Of a stretch of 64,000 nucleotides of DNA, positions 50,373-62,100 are shown piece by piece; within the stretch, counting starts at the first letter, position 1, and each line of letters opens with the position of its first letter. Location of the stretch: assembly GCF_900496995.4 (NCBI RefSeq), contig NC_044022.1, positions 15,080,938 to 15,144,937 on the forward strand. The letters are read 5' to 3'. The notes under the pieces were generated by a model. It searched no databases, had not been told where the DNA came from, and saw nothing but the letters and a program-made list of their open reading frames with translations. The stretch is from Aquila chrysaetos chrysaetos. Lineage: Eukaryota; Chordata; Aves; Accipitriformes; Accipitridae. A program made the position numbers and the translations under genes.

Positions 50373-50805
50373 TGTACTGGGTTGGCCCCAGCTAACAGGA
50401 AAACTCTCACCCAGCCACTTGTTCACGCCCCACCTCAGTGGGACAGGGGAGAGAAAATAGGAAAAATAGGACTTGGAAGTCTTGCGGGTTGAGATAAAGA
50501 CAGGGAGATCACTTATCATTGTGGGAAAAACAGACTCAACCTGGGGAAAATTAGTTTAATTTATTACCAATTAAAATCGTTTGGGGTAGAAAGAATCAAA
50601 ATGACAAGCTTTGAAACATCCCCTTTCCCGGGCTTGACTTCACTCCTTCACTCCAGACGCCTATACCCCTCCAAGTGGTGAACAGGGGATGGAGAATGAG
50701 GGCTTACAGTCAGTACATCACCGTTTCTCTCTGCCGCTCCTTCCTTCTCACAGTTTTCCTCTGCTCCGGCATGGGTTCTCCCTTCCTTCACTTCCTCCTC
50801 CTCCT
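50373..50805 (-). mobile_element. Partial ERV LTR, relative of the 5.9-kb GC-rich LTR
   Basis: On the minus strand this is the 3' half of the LTR type at 5853. It shares the GTGATCTCCCTGTCTTTATCTC segment and the AT-rich TAAATTAAACTAATTTTCCCC-like block. It ends ...GGCCAACCCAGTACA at 50373, giving the CA terminus that the 5.9-kb copy lacks. The GC-rich tandem block is nearly absent and the element fades out near 50800, so the 5' half is deleted or truncated. Confidence 0.75.
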
Positions 50806-51784
50806 CCTGAAACTGTATATTGAAACTCAGTACTTTTACTTCCCTTTACAGTTAAAATTTCCTGCATTATCTCTACTAAGAACCATGGTACCAGAATATT
50901 TATTAAAATATTAATTAGAAACATTTTTCCCCCCATAACATCATTGAACTTTAGTACAAACATCTAAAGAGGAATTATTGTAGGATACTTTGTGCCACGG
51001 ATACTTTTACTATTAGTTCAAGCTGTCATAGAAGTTAAGGTACCAACTGGCTTGCGATTTCTCAGTAGATAAGAGAACAGGGATCTATGGTGCAAAATAC
51101 TCCCCTGTAAGCCATAAGCTTTTTTCATTAAAAATTTTTTAAAAAGGTAGAAAGCTTAGATTGCGTAAAAAAGTTAGACCTTCCTAAACATCTGAAGAGA
51201 GAGCTTCAAAACCTGTCATAGGAGAAGCTGTATTACAGCATCCAGAAGAATGGGATCCACGGGAGCCCAACAGGGTGGGTTGCAGCCTCCAGCTGTTTCC
51301 ATTGCCAGTTTAGTCAATGCCAAATGTAGGTTCTGAGTTTAGATTCAAATTCCAGAACTGCTAAGCCCAGAAGGATAAGGTTCTCTAATAAGTTCTGATT
51401 TATATGTACCAACACAGTACAGATCTCTCAGATACCTTTTGTTATTCAATTAAAAAAAAAGTCTCATTCAGAAATAGCTTCTATTAACCTTAGTAAAGTT
51501 TTATGTAGGTTTAAAAATTAATAACGATCAAATTGGAAATGACTAGTGATTTTTGGTGTCTCTATTTTTAGATATTCACCTTGAGAAAAACTTTAGAGGA
51601 CATGAAAATGCTGATTACCTGTTTCTGATAACCTTGTGTTAAAAAATGTACCCACTGATAAGCCCAAGGCTCTCTCACAGTCTTTTGCAAACAGTGCTTT
51701 TGTATAGCTGTTATTAAAATGATACACTAAATTTCAGGTGCAACATATTTTCTCAATAATACTTTATTCCTCCTATTACAAATA
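50806..51784. other. Unique AT-rich spacer
   Basis: No gene or repeat recognised. Confidence 0.65.
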
Positions 51785-52134
51785 TAGCAGCCTTCCAGTA
51801 TTTAAAGGGAGCCTACAAGAAAGCCAGAGAGGGACTTTTTACAAGGACATGTAGCAATATGACAAGGGGTAATGGTTTTACACTGAAAGAGGGTAGATTT
51901 AGACTAGATATAAGGAAGAAGTTCTTCACTGTGAGGGTGGTGAGGCACTGGAACAGGTTGCCCAGAGAGGTTGTGGATGTCCCATCCCTGGGAACATTCA
52001 AGGCCAGGTTGGATGGGGCTTTGAGCAACCTGGTCTAGTGGAAGGTGTCCCTGGCCATGTCAGGGGGGGTTGGAACTGGATGATCTTTAAGGTCCCTTCC
52101 AACCTAAACCATTCTATGATTCTGTGATTCTATG
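51785..52134 (+). mobile_element. Young CR1 LINE 3' end with intact ORF2 tail
   Basis: 5'-truncated at a point within AAFQYLKGAYKK of the ORF2 C-terminus. The frame 51787-52038 is uninterrupted for 83 codons to a stop in the position normal for CR1, through the [20 protein letters not shown] and VRHWNRLPREVVD motifs. The 3' UTR ends in ATTCTATGATTCTGTGATTC and TATG (to 52134). Unbroken frame and little divergence suggest one of the younger CR1 insertions here. Too short to be active. Confidence 0.95.
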
Positions 52135-55100
52135 TCTGGTTACTTCTGCTGGTTGCAAGCTACCAAAGATTTGTTGCTTCTGTGTTTGCATTCTCCAAGT
52201 TATAATGATACTCTACTGAAACTGCTTAAGTGGACTAGATACATCAAGGTACCTTTTCTCCTGCAGGAAATCAGTTCAACATCTTTGATTTACACCAGAA
52301 TAAGCCCTAAAATCAGGTTATATGGCAACTACTGCTCTTTACTTATGGTGTCTGTTACTATTTGCAGAAGCAAAGTAGATAATAGGTTTGACACAAGTTG
52401 TCCTTGACAAATCTCTATCTGCTGCTCATTTCCTTGTTATTTTCCAGATACTTACAAATAATCATATTATATGCTTTTTTTTTTCCCCCCTGGAGATTGA
52501 ATTTAAGCTGTCTGGTCCATAATTCCATTCTTAGCCACTTTAAGAGTGCCACAGTTTCACTCTTTTCCACATTTCTTCTATCATCACACCCATCTTCCAC
52601 AAAATTCTGAAAGCTAAACACTAATGGTCCTCAGGCTACATAAATATTTTTTTCAAATACCTGAGGATTAAATTCATAATGCCAAGCTGGCTTAAAATAT
52701 CAATTTAAGAACATAATTTAATCTACCTTTTCCCTATTCTAAGTCAGAAATCCATGCTTTTTCACTGGGTATTGTTTGTGCTCACTTCCTCCTACTGTTG
52801 GCATTTTTAGTGAAGACTAGCACAAACACCAAACATTGAACATTAAGCTGTTCTTGGCATCATTTGTTGATAGCTTTCAATCAGCTGTGAAGCAGATCAA
52901 AAAATCTCTTCCTTCCTACCACAGGCATAGAATTATATTTCTTACTTTTAATTTCTCTTGCTACTTACTTCACAGTCTGTGTTTTGACCTTTGTAATTTT
53001 GTCACTGGAAACTCATTCTTTTTTCTTGTGTTTGAAGTCGGCTCACGAGTTAACCAAGTTGACCACTTACTACACTTCTTGTCCTTACTCTCTGTTGGGG
53101 TAGTTTGCATTGTTGTAATATCATTTTCTCAGAGAAACTGCCAGCTCTCTGCATTCCTTTTCCATTAAAATTGCATCCTTGGAGACTGCATTTATCACTT
53201 CTCTGAGTTTGTACAAGGAACATATACATTGAAGCATCAGCTTCAGAACCTAGCAAAAAAGCTGCTAGTAATAGATAATGTAGGAGGAGTATATTGCACA
53301 TAGCAGGCTGGAGGATCATTAAGGGAAGAATAAGTGAAGAGAGGAAAAAAGGAAATCTCAACGGGCCTTCAGTGCTATATATACATACTCCAATCCTATA
53401 TATCACGTGTGGTACATGTATTAAAGAGAGAGCTTGCCAGAATTAGATCTTTGGGGGTTTCACTAACAGTGAGGACATGTGTCTGGACATATATCAGTAT
53501 AGCTCTGGTGCATATACCATCAGATCTGGAACCTTACAGAAGCCTACTCACAACATCTGGCCAATTACAATAGAAATAAAAAAAAAAATAAAAAAGAAAC
53601 CTATTTTCAAAGCTCAGTACTTTTATGAGTGCTGAGTTTTAGTGTCAATCTCCACATTCCCCAATACATTTGCCTCTTTACATTCTACCACCAGATCCAT
53701 GAAGTTACTGAAAAATCCTTTTTTGCTTTCAAACCTTCATTTTGTGTTGTGTTTTTACCTCACCAAATGTTGACATGCTCAGCTGTCAACAGCTGCTAAC
53801 AGCTGTTAAATGAGAAATTTGCAGAACCAAACAGTGGACTCGATCGGGATTTTATAAACTTCAAAAAGAAAAGGTTTCAGTTCAATGACTTCAATATTAC
53901 GTATGGAGAGTATCTTAAGGTAAGGGGACATCAGGCCGACAGATATTTTGGGTATGTAGAAGCTGCTTTTGCACTATCTTCCATTCAATATGTGGAACAA
54001 TTGATTGCAACAGGACCCAGTGAAGCCAGGTAGACATTTATACGTTTCTTTTGTCATTGCAGGGCTTTCTCATGATTATACATTTCTGACTACAGTCCAA
54101 CCATCACAGTATCACACCAGCAAGGGGAATTTGCTCTTTCCTGCTGTGTGCCAGACTTCTCATACCCGAGCTATCACACATCCGAGGATTGTATACACTG
54201 TCTTTACAATAGTATCATGCTGACCAGACACACTGACTTTTAGCAGCAGTTGAGAACAGACAGACTCCCCTACTGGGGAGGCTTAAAATGGTGTATAAAG
54301 AAGGCTTAAAGCCCTACAGGTTGGTCTGGACAGAGAGTTGTGAATTATTTATGTGATTAAAACTGTGCACTTGCAAAAAAAATATAAGTTACCCAAAATG
54401 TTTAAAAGCAAAACTCATTCATTTTATTCAGCTCAGCAGCCGGACAATTTGGAAAGGAAAAAGAAAATTTTGTCCAGCACAGAGAAACTACAAAACATAT
54501 TTGAAAGCAAAAGAAGGGGCTCAGCCCTTCTCTGAACAGCAACCACTGTTGATTTGTGGCAAAAGTTACCATAGAAGCAGGATCAATACAAACTTTCCAT
54601 GACAAAGAAGCTAGATCAGAGCTTATGCCCAGTGCCTACAATGTGATGAAGACAAAGTCATTCCTCCCTCCTGCACCAACCATGGGACTGTCTCTAGGAC
54701 ACTATGCATCTGCTTGTGTCATCTTCAGGTCCTATGTGGAAGGAAGACCAACCCTCTGCTGAAATGCACACACTGAACAGTTACAGTACTTAAGATGGTT
54801 TGGACATTAAACACTCATATTCTGCCCTTTCAAATCACCTCCAACAACATCATCATCTAATCACTGGAACATTTGTAACTTTTCAGCTCCCTTACTGGCT
54901 TATTGTTTTGATGTGCCCTTCCAGCCATTGTGCCTTTGCACCTGACAGTTTTTCAGGACAAGCAGGATTACCTGCTTCCAGGTAGTCCTGCTCTCAGGAC
55001 TGCCCTTGTCACTATCTGGGTGCCCATTATCTGCTCAAATGAGCCTGTTTTCCAGAGTCTGACACTGTGCTCCTTTGCTGCCAATATCATTGGCATTATG

Positions 55101-56279
55101 TCTCTTCTCATTGAACATGCCCCATCTTCTAACACCTCCCACATCCACAATAGGTATGGGACTAACCCACCTCACTATCAAATTAGGTAGGGCCAGTCAC
55201 TTAAAAATTATTACAGGCGGTCACAGGTCCAGCACAGCACACTGGGGGACGTGTTTGTATTCTCCACCCATTTCCTAGCTCAGGCTTGTTAAACACAGGG
55301 CATCCGATGCTTGCATGAGCAAAATGTTCATTTATACTGAGTATAACTGTACACTTAGCACTGTGCTTTTGTTACTGCAACTTGATTTTCAGGTAGCTTA
55401 CTAACCTAATTGTAATTTATAGACCAAATTTTTCAACTTAACAAAAATCACATCTCTTTGTTTTTCTCAGATGAAATATAAAGTTTATTTAGGCTTTTGG
55501 GTAATAAGGTAACTTCTAATATCAGCATATTCCTAGTTCATTTACTTACACATAGTATGCTTTTTAGGCCTAAATTTTCTCCCACTTGCTTTTCTGAAAA
55601 GGTAAAAATCTCAGCATGATAACTGCATTGCATTCATGCTGCAACATCAAAAATAATTTCTTTGCTAAAAATTCTACTTTAATACTTTTGGACTGGAGAC
55701 TCAGAAATGACAAATGTAATTAAAGCTTTGCTTTAAAATACTTCTCAGAGCTTATTGGTAGTGCGAAGTACCTCCCCTGCTGTCTGAGTGTTCTGACAGC
55801 TGTGCTGAGTGAAATCAGGTTAGTTTTCTCTTAACAAGTGCAAAAATAAAGATTTCTACTTTTGTTGGAAGTGTAACAAGCTAGTGAAAATAACGCTGGG
55901 CACCAAGCCAAGCTATTTTGAAAGAGCACACAACACAATAATTTAGTGTCACAAAAAAGATATTTGTATTGTACTTACACTATTCTACTTTCTCTGGTAC
56001 TTATCCATCCCTGCTACATTTTTTAGGTTTAGCTTGCTGTAATTTTGTAATGTATATCTTTGATAAAGTAACTAACTGATCTTGGGAACAAAGATGCACA
56101 ATATTCTGAACCTACTCAGGCTGCAGAAAAATCTTTGATAAATGCCACGTGAAAAATTCCTAATGAACATAGATGGAGGGAATAAAAGAAGCCACAAAAA
56201 CAAGTAAAGAAGGTTTTGCAACAATGGTGTTGCAAAGGGGGGGTTACTGAACAAAGAGTACCGGTGGAGGAATGGTCTT
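52135..56279. other. Unique non-coding stretch
   Basis: No gene. Open frames of 110 codons (52836-53168, plus) and 118 codons (53050-53406, minus) overlap each other and are within chance expectation. A cluster of three CAGCTG boxes at 53780-53805 is listed separately. Confidence 0.6.
53780..53805. promoter_or_regulatory. Three CAGCTG E-boxes at exact 10-bp spacing
   Basis: CAGCTG occurs at 53780-53785, 53790-53795 and 53800-53805, one helical turn apart, so all sites face the same side of DNA. CAGCTG is the palindromic E-box bound by class I/II bHLH dimers (myogenic and related factors). The arrangement may instead be a chance decay product of a 10-bp tandem duplication (unit like CAGCTGYYAA). 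Confidence 0.35.
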
Positions 56280-56990
56280 GCGACTTACTGAGTATTTTCA
56301 TTAATGAACTTTGGCACAAAAAGTAGGACTATTCTAATGAAATTTGTCACTGAAGCAAATCTGAGAAGCATTATCAATAGCAAAGAAGATCAAGATAAAC
56401 ACACAGGAAGCAATGGATGACCTTGAAGACTTAGACTACAATTTGAATGATATTCCTCAATAGAAAAAAAAACAAATGACTAAACCAAGGATTCCTGCTA
56501 TAAAATCACTTTGAAATACAAAAGGACAAAAGGACCGGGGGCTTTGCCAGTTACAGAATGACTACTATGTGATGTGCCTGCAAAAAGGCATAGCGGATAA
56601 AATATTCCAGTAGATCTAGGGCCATTATACAAGGTCTTTGCAAGCGTCACAGGGGATACTGTATTGCACTTGGCTGAAGAGGTGTGTTCAGGCCAAACAA
56701 GTGAGCAGAAATGTTGCTAGGATGATCAGGCAAACAGACATCCCATTAATTTTGGAGAAAACTGGCTGGTTTAGTGGAACCATAATTGTTCTCTAGAAAA
56801 TACCAGACTAACACAACAAAAAACAAACTCCAAAAGAGAAGTATGTATTGTAAAGGACAATTTTGGAATAAGTCCCATTTGGTTGAATATTAAACAATAT
56901 TTCGCCTTAAGAAGGAGATTCTGGAACAAATCTCCTAAGGAGTAGGGGAAGGAACATAAAAAGTATCTAGTCCAAAAGTGACAGGGTAAA
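56280..56990 (+). mobile_element. Ancient CR1 LINE relic
   Basis: Plus-strand text matches an old amniote CR1 ORF2 from the catalytic region on. It begins ACTTACTGAGTATTTTCATT (56283-56302), then ACAAAAAGTAGGACTATTCT and AATGAAATTTGTCACTGAAG (the FADD region, destroyed here). A GGATGACCTTG block near 56415-56425 and a GGGCCATTATACAAGG block near 56619-56634 follow. Extensive indels and no surviving frame. Lineage from memory. Confidence 0.65.
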
Positions 56991-57390
56991 TTTACACGTG
57001 GAGTCATGTTCTGTGTATCCACAACATAGCGGAAAACTACATCCAGTGACTATGGTCACTGGGTCAGAAGCTGGTCATGGATGAAGAATTGTGATCTGCT
57101 CTTTCTCCCAGTATATTCTTGCTCAGTCTTCTTTGTAGGAAACTATTTGTCTCTGAGGCCTATCTCAACAGATACAGCTTGAGAGTCCTGGAAGTGAACA
57201 GAAGTCACTCCTAAGAAAAAAACACAAGTCCTGTCACCATAAATGGGATCCTCCAGCACTAAACATTTTTGTCATCACAGCCTCATGTTGTCATTTCAAA
57301 CCACAAGCTTCTCACTGATCATTTCCAATTATGTTATTTCCTCCTGTGCATGCACGTGGACAATTTACATGATAAGGAGGACGTTTCACT

Positions 57391-57622
57391 TAAAATCATA
57401 GTATGATAGAATAATTCAGGTTAGGAGGGACATCAGGAGGTTCCTTGTTGAGCCACCTGCTCAAAGCAGAGGTAACCATGGTGGTAGCTGCTCAGGACCT
57501 TGCCAAATCCTGGCTATCTGCAAGGATGGAGGCTTGTTCTCCACCAGCTCTCCAGACCCTTGTTCTAGTCTTTGATCACCATCAAGATTTTTTTTTTTTT
57601 CCTAATCGCTGATCAGAATTTT
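57391..57622 (-). mobile_element. Old CR1 LINE 3' end
   Basis: The minus-strand terminus (ATCATAGTATGATAGAATAA on the plus strand) leads into GGTTAGGAGGGACATCAGGA, then CTGCTCAAAGCAGAGG, AAGGATGGAGGCTTG, and ends near CTAATCGCTGATCAGAATTT. The wording fits the 3' UTR and last ORF2 codons of a diverged CR1 subfamily. Confidence 0.78.
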
Positions 57623-57641
57623 ATTTGATTTTATCAATTTT

Positions 57642-58250
57642 TTATTTATTTCTCTTTCTTCTTTTCTTGTGCACATCTGAGATGATTTTGATTCCTTTTT
57701 CTCCATACCCATTAGCAGAAGAGCCATAGAACCAAAAATAATATTTCTGTATTGGACTATTTCCCTTATTATAAACTGATTTTGTCTTTGAATTAACTCT
57801 TGGTAGTTTTTTACAGTGGAGTAGGCCCAGAAATCTACTCAATTCATCGTTCAATATTATTATACACAAGACAATTCGAAAGAAGTTTTTTGTTTTACAG
57901 ATGGCTTTAATTCCTTTCAGCTGGTTCTGTTTTGTGTTTAGAACAATGGGTACAGTATAAATATCCTTATTTGTTTTGTTAGATCTAGCAATAGGTTTTG
58001 TCCATAAACCTTGATGTATAAGAAAAATTATGATTTTTAAATTAATGTTGAGTTGTTGGTGCATTTTTAATAATAATTGTAATGAAAAATAACTACTTAG
58101 ATATATTTTTATCCTTGTGATTTTTAGTTTTAGGCCTCCAGAACTAGGAAGAGATGTGGCAACTATGGTAAAGGCAAACATTTGAGTTATTGAACCATCA
58201 CTGTATTCAATTTTATTTGACAAATAATTCAAATGTTCAACCCAGAACAA
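57642..58250 (-). CDS. Unexplained 202-codon open frame, no recognised homology
   Basis: This is the longest stop-free frame in the window and lies in AT-rich DNA, where stops should be frequent (my rough estimate is about one in 14 codons). The frame starts after an in-frame stop with TTG; the first ATG is codon 24 (58181), leaving 179 residues. The protein is rich in Lys, Ile, Leu and Asn, has no obvious signal peptide, a hydrophobic patch around residues 127-136 (RIVLCIIIL) and a basic tail (KKRRKRNK) at the stop. I recognise no domain. It sits 20 bp from an old CR1 3' end but does not resemble CR1 ORF2. It could be a chance frame, a decayed transposon gene or a gene fragment; evidence that it is translated is absent. 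Confidence 0.22.
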   Translation of the reverse strand: MFWVEHLNYLSNKIEYSDGSITQMFAFTIVATSLPSSGGLKLKITRIKIYLSSYFSLQLLLKMHQQLNINLKIIIFLIHQGLWTKPIARSNKTNKDIYTVPIVLNTKQNQLKGIKAICKTKNFFRIVLCIIILNDELSRFLGLLHCKKLPRVNSKTKSVYNKGNSPIQKYYFWFYGSSANGYGEKGIKIISDVHKKRRKRNK

Positions 58251-58595
58251 TTCCTAAATATCAGCATTCACAGAAAACGAGATTGTTCCATCACAAAAAG
58301 GCCATTTTGAATGACTACTGCAGGTCACTTAAATTTTTCATCCAGTGAATCAGAAAGCATTTATGTCTTTGTGATACAATCTCCTTATGACATCATTGAC
58401 ATTTACAAGTTGTGAATTTCTGCCAGGCATACCTGAGTTGCTCCATAAAGGATACTGTGTAATTATTGTCATTCCTTCAACTTACAGTTATTAGTTTGCT
58501 CTCAATGGACATGTAAGAATTCCTTTAGATAATATTCACTTTCATTCGAAGAAGATCACAGTATAAACTTACTCAAAAAAATAAGAAAATTATAT

Positions 58596-59186
58596 TGTAC
58601 TGGTTTCGGCTGGGATAGAGTTAATTTTCTTTCTAGTAGCTGGTATAGTGCTATGTTTTGGATTCAGTATAAGAATGTTGATAACACACTGATGTTTTCA
58701 GATGTTGCTAAGTAGTGTTTAGACTAAGCCAAGGATTTTTCAGCTTCTGATGCCCAGCCAGCAAGAAGGCTGGGGGGGCACAAGAAGTTGGGAGGGGACA
58801 CAGCCAGGACAGCTGAACCAAACTGGCCAAAGGAATATTCCATATCATGTGCCATCATGCCCAGTATATAAACTGGGGGGAGTTGACTGGGAGGGGTGGA
58901 TCGCTGCTCAGGGACTAACTGGGCATCAGTCGGCAAGTGGTGAGCAATTGCATTGTGCATCACTTGTTTTGTATATACCAATTATTTTATTATTATTAAT
59001 GCCATTTATTATTATTGTCATCATCATTATTACTTTCTTCTTTTCTGTCCTATTAAGCTGTCTTTATCTCAACCCATGAGTTTTACTTTTTTTTTCCCAA
59101 TTGTCTCCCTCATCCCACTGGCTGGGGTGGGGACTGAGCTAGCGGCTCCGTGGTGCTTAGCTGCTGGCTGGGGTTAAACCACAGCA
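58596..59186 (+). mobile_element. Avian ERV solo LTR, plus strand
   Basis: It belongs to the same family as the LTR at 48441, in the opposite orientation. It starts TGTACTGGTTTCGGCTGGGA at 58596 and ends ...GGGGTTAAACCACAGCA at 59186 (591 bp). It has a strong TATATAAA at 58865-58872 and a degraded poly(A) signal (ATTAAG, 59052-59057, where the family has ATTAAA). The flanks TATAT (58591-58595) and GATAT (59187-59191) match at 4 of 5 bases, consistent with a 5-bp target duplication with one change. No internal proviral sequence adjoins it. Confidence 0.92.
58865..58872 (+). promoter_or_regulatory. TATA box of the 58.6-kb LTR
   Basis: TATATAAA at the expected U3 position, the best-preserved LTR core promoter in the window. 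Activity untested. Confidence 0.55.
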
Positions 59187-59191
59187 GATAT

Positions 59192-62100
59192 TCAGAGGAA
59201 TCAGTTTTCTCTTTTGAAACGAAAGGCAAAGTGCAAATCGAACAGAAAGTAAATGTTTAATCTGACTACTGAAGTCAAAATATAAAAGGAGAGTGGTGGG
59301 TGGAGATAAAGACAGGAGAGGTTAACAGCTCTTATAGGTCATCTTTTGGCCCCCTTTGAAGGAGTAAGTCTCTGGAGAGTAATTTTCTCCCTAAAATCTG
59401 AGAATAGTATGGAAGAAAAAAGAAACAAACCTGACTTGAAAAAAATAGGAATAAATGCCAAATCTCAGCAGTCAGGGTCTCTGGAAGGAGCACTGTCCTG
59501 TTATTACTTAGAATGGACGAGAAGAAGTAATCTAAGAATATTTTCTCCAATTTCTTGAGCCTTGGAGATCTTTTCCTTTGATATGAACCCCTCCACATCT
59601 GTCAAAGACCCTCTTTACAGAATGGGATAAAGGATATTTTTTATTCTACCCATTAATCCTTAGATTGAAGCTGCCACAGACTTCTGCTGCTGAAGGATTT
59701 TTTCGTCTTCTTAGGACCAGCACAAGAACCAAATTTCTTTTCTTTTCATTGAGGGGTAACAGATATGCAAGCAAGGCCACGATATGATAGACATCTAGAA
59801 ATTGGAATTAGATCTCTTGCGAAGGTGTAGTGGTTGATATGACATCTGGCTAAATGTGAAATTGGGTTTCCAAAGATCGCCCTGCTCTTAGTTCCTCTGT
59901 CAACAGTTAGATTTTATCTGAGTTCGCATATAGCTCATTGACTCACTGTTAATGTCAGTTGTTGCTTCACTAATACTGCAACTCCAATTTTGCAGCTCCC
60001 TTGTGTGCTGCCCTTTTTCTGGTCACTGAATCTCAGGTTCTCTCAGAAGCTCTCAGTCCTGCAAGTGAAATAAATATGTTCTGCATCTGAAAAGGAGAGT
60101 GGCAGAAAGAGGAATGACCTTTGGCCAATGCACCTTCTATAATCCCATTAATAAAAACCCAGAAGACAAGCAAAAGAAGAAAAGCTTTGCACTCATCTGC
60201 ATGAAAATATGTCCTCAGCCATCTGAAAGAATTGTTTTCTTCCAGTTTTCATAGATGCATGCAGAGCTACTATATACTAACCTTACACCAGAAGCATACA
60301 AAAATTAAAAGTATTCTGGCCTTTCTCCAGGTGACAGTGCACCAGTGAGAGTGCAACTCCATCTGACAAGCATAATAAACAAAAAAACTGAAGTATGCAT
60401 TGCCAACCCAACAACCTACCCAAAGATGTGCAAAACAAGAAATTTTGCCCTTACCCAGACCAACAGGGAAGATAACTTTCAAAGCCAAGAACCATTTGTG
60501 AGGCATACCTTGTTTGCAGATGTTTTCCATTTAAGACCATAAGGACTCCTGCTTGAACAGTGCCAGAGCTATGATAATATTGCACACATGCAGGATTTCT
60601 TTTTCTTTTGGAGAACGCTGAACTGTTTAAAAAACAAACACAAAACAACCCACACAGCGACTCTAGACCTCAGATTAAAAACTCCTATGGTAAAAGATAA
60701 TAATTAACTGTTGTCAGTCATGAACCTTGATAAAGCAGACAGAAATGATAGGGCCCTTTAATTCATGTTAATGAATGAGCTGTGGGATGCTTTTCATTTC
60801 ATAATAACTGGAAACAATAGGAAGCCACCAGCCAAAGCAGTAGTTTGCATAGCAAAGCTAAGGGGTGGTCTCTGGGGGTTTGGCTTCCTTTCAGGTGCAG
60901 ATCTCAGTGCAGACTTGCCCATTGTCATGGTGCACACAAACTCAGGTGCAGCTTTGAGCAGACCTCCAGATTCAGAGGCAAAACTAATTTTTTATCTTAA
61001 GGGATAGGAGAAGGGGAGGAATTGAGCTGTAGTCCACCAGGAGCAAGAGCTTTTGTTTCTTAGAGCAAGATTTTGTTTCTTAGTATGATACTTGACATTC
61101 ATCTGACCAAATATACAACTCTGATCTGATTACTTAAATTATCTTTATAGCTAATAGGGAAAGATAAACATTTTTATGGAGTGCTTCATTTCATCCTAAA
61201 GTAAATATATACAATAAAACCAATGAGTTGTCTTCCAGAAATACCTGTTTCTCTCTGTAAATTTCAAAGGGATCCTAGGTTTACTAATTCAGGTGTAGCC
61301 TTCTAAAGTCAGGCAAGTGGAGTCCTTTTTTTTGACTCAGGCTACAGTCCAGCATCCACAAGTCCATAGGTCATCACTTGATATAATGAAGTTTACTCTT
61401 AACTTTACAACCAGGAATGGGTAGTTGCTTAGAGGCTAAGAGTGTGACCAGCAGCAGCCATGGTGGTGTTTAAGTGACACAGAAAGCCAGTAGGAAGGAA
61501 GGTCAGTAGTCCTGCACTGACAATGAAAACAGAAAGGTCTCTGAGACAGAGTTTACTGGAAAGACAAGCTTGCAGACTGTGGGAGGAAAAAACGCTTATC
61601 AGACACACATATTAAAACAAGGAGGCTGAGCTTTCTTCTCTACTCCCTCCTCCCTCCACAGCAGTGTCCAGAAAAAAGAGACTTGTATGCAGATACACAG
61701 GATGACACTTTAAAAATACCTGACAAATAACATTAAATTCTTCTCTGAGAAATAGCCTAGAAAAAGCCCAGGTATTAGCTAAGCCCACAAGTCAAAGGGT
61801 AAGTAATATTGCAAGCACTGGCCCTGAGTGCTGAAATTTTCCATGTTAAAGGGCTGGCTCTGATTCAGTATTTCTGCAGAAGGTTCCAGATAGAAAAGAA
61901 ATCCATTGTTTCCAAGGGAAAAGATATTGTCTCTGACCAAGTTAAAAACCAGATCTTTCTTTGAGAAGCCTAGAATCCCTTTGTTTCAGTATAGGGTCTG
62001 ACTGTGAATTTTGATCAATGATGTGCTTGTTGTACATCTGAACAGGGATCTTTGGCCTGATAAAAGGGGTTTGAGAGTAAGGAAGGGAAAGAGCATAATC

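Noticed and set aside
48441..50805. Could the LTRs at 48.4 and 50.4 kb be the two ends of one provirus?
   Set aside because: They belong to different LTR families, and the 1.3 kb between shows no retroviral sequence.
52836..53406. Overlapping frames of 110 and 118 codons on opposite strands
   Set aside because: Mutually overlapping, low-complexity hydrophobic translation, within chance expectation.
48441..59186. Could the 48.4 and 58.6 kb LTRs bound one provirus?
   Set aside because: They are in opposite orientation and the interval holds CR1s and unique DNA.
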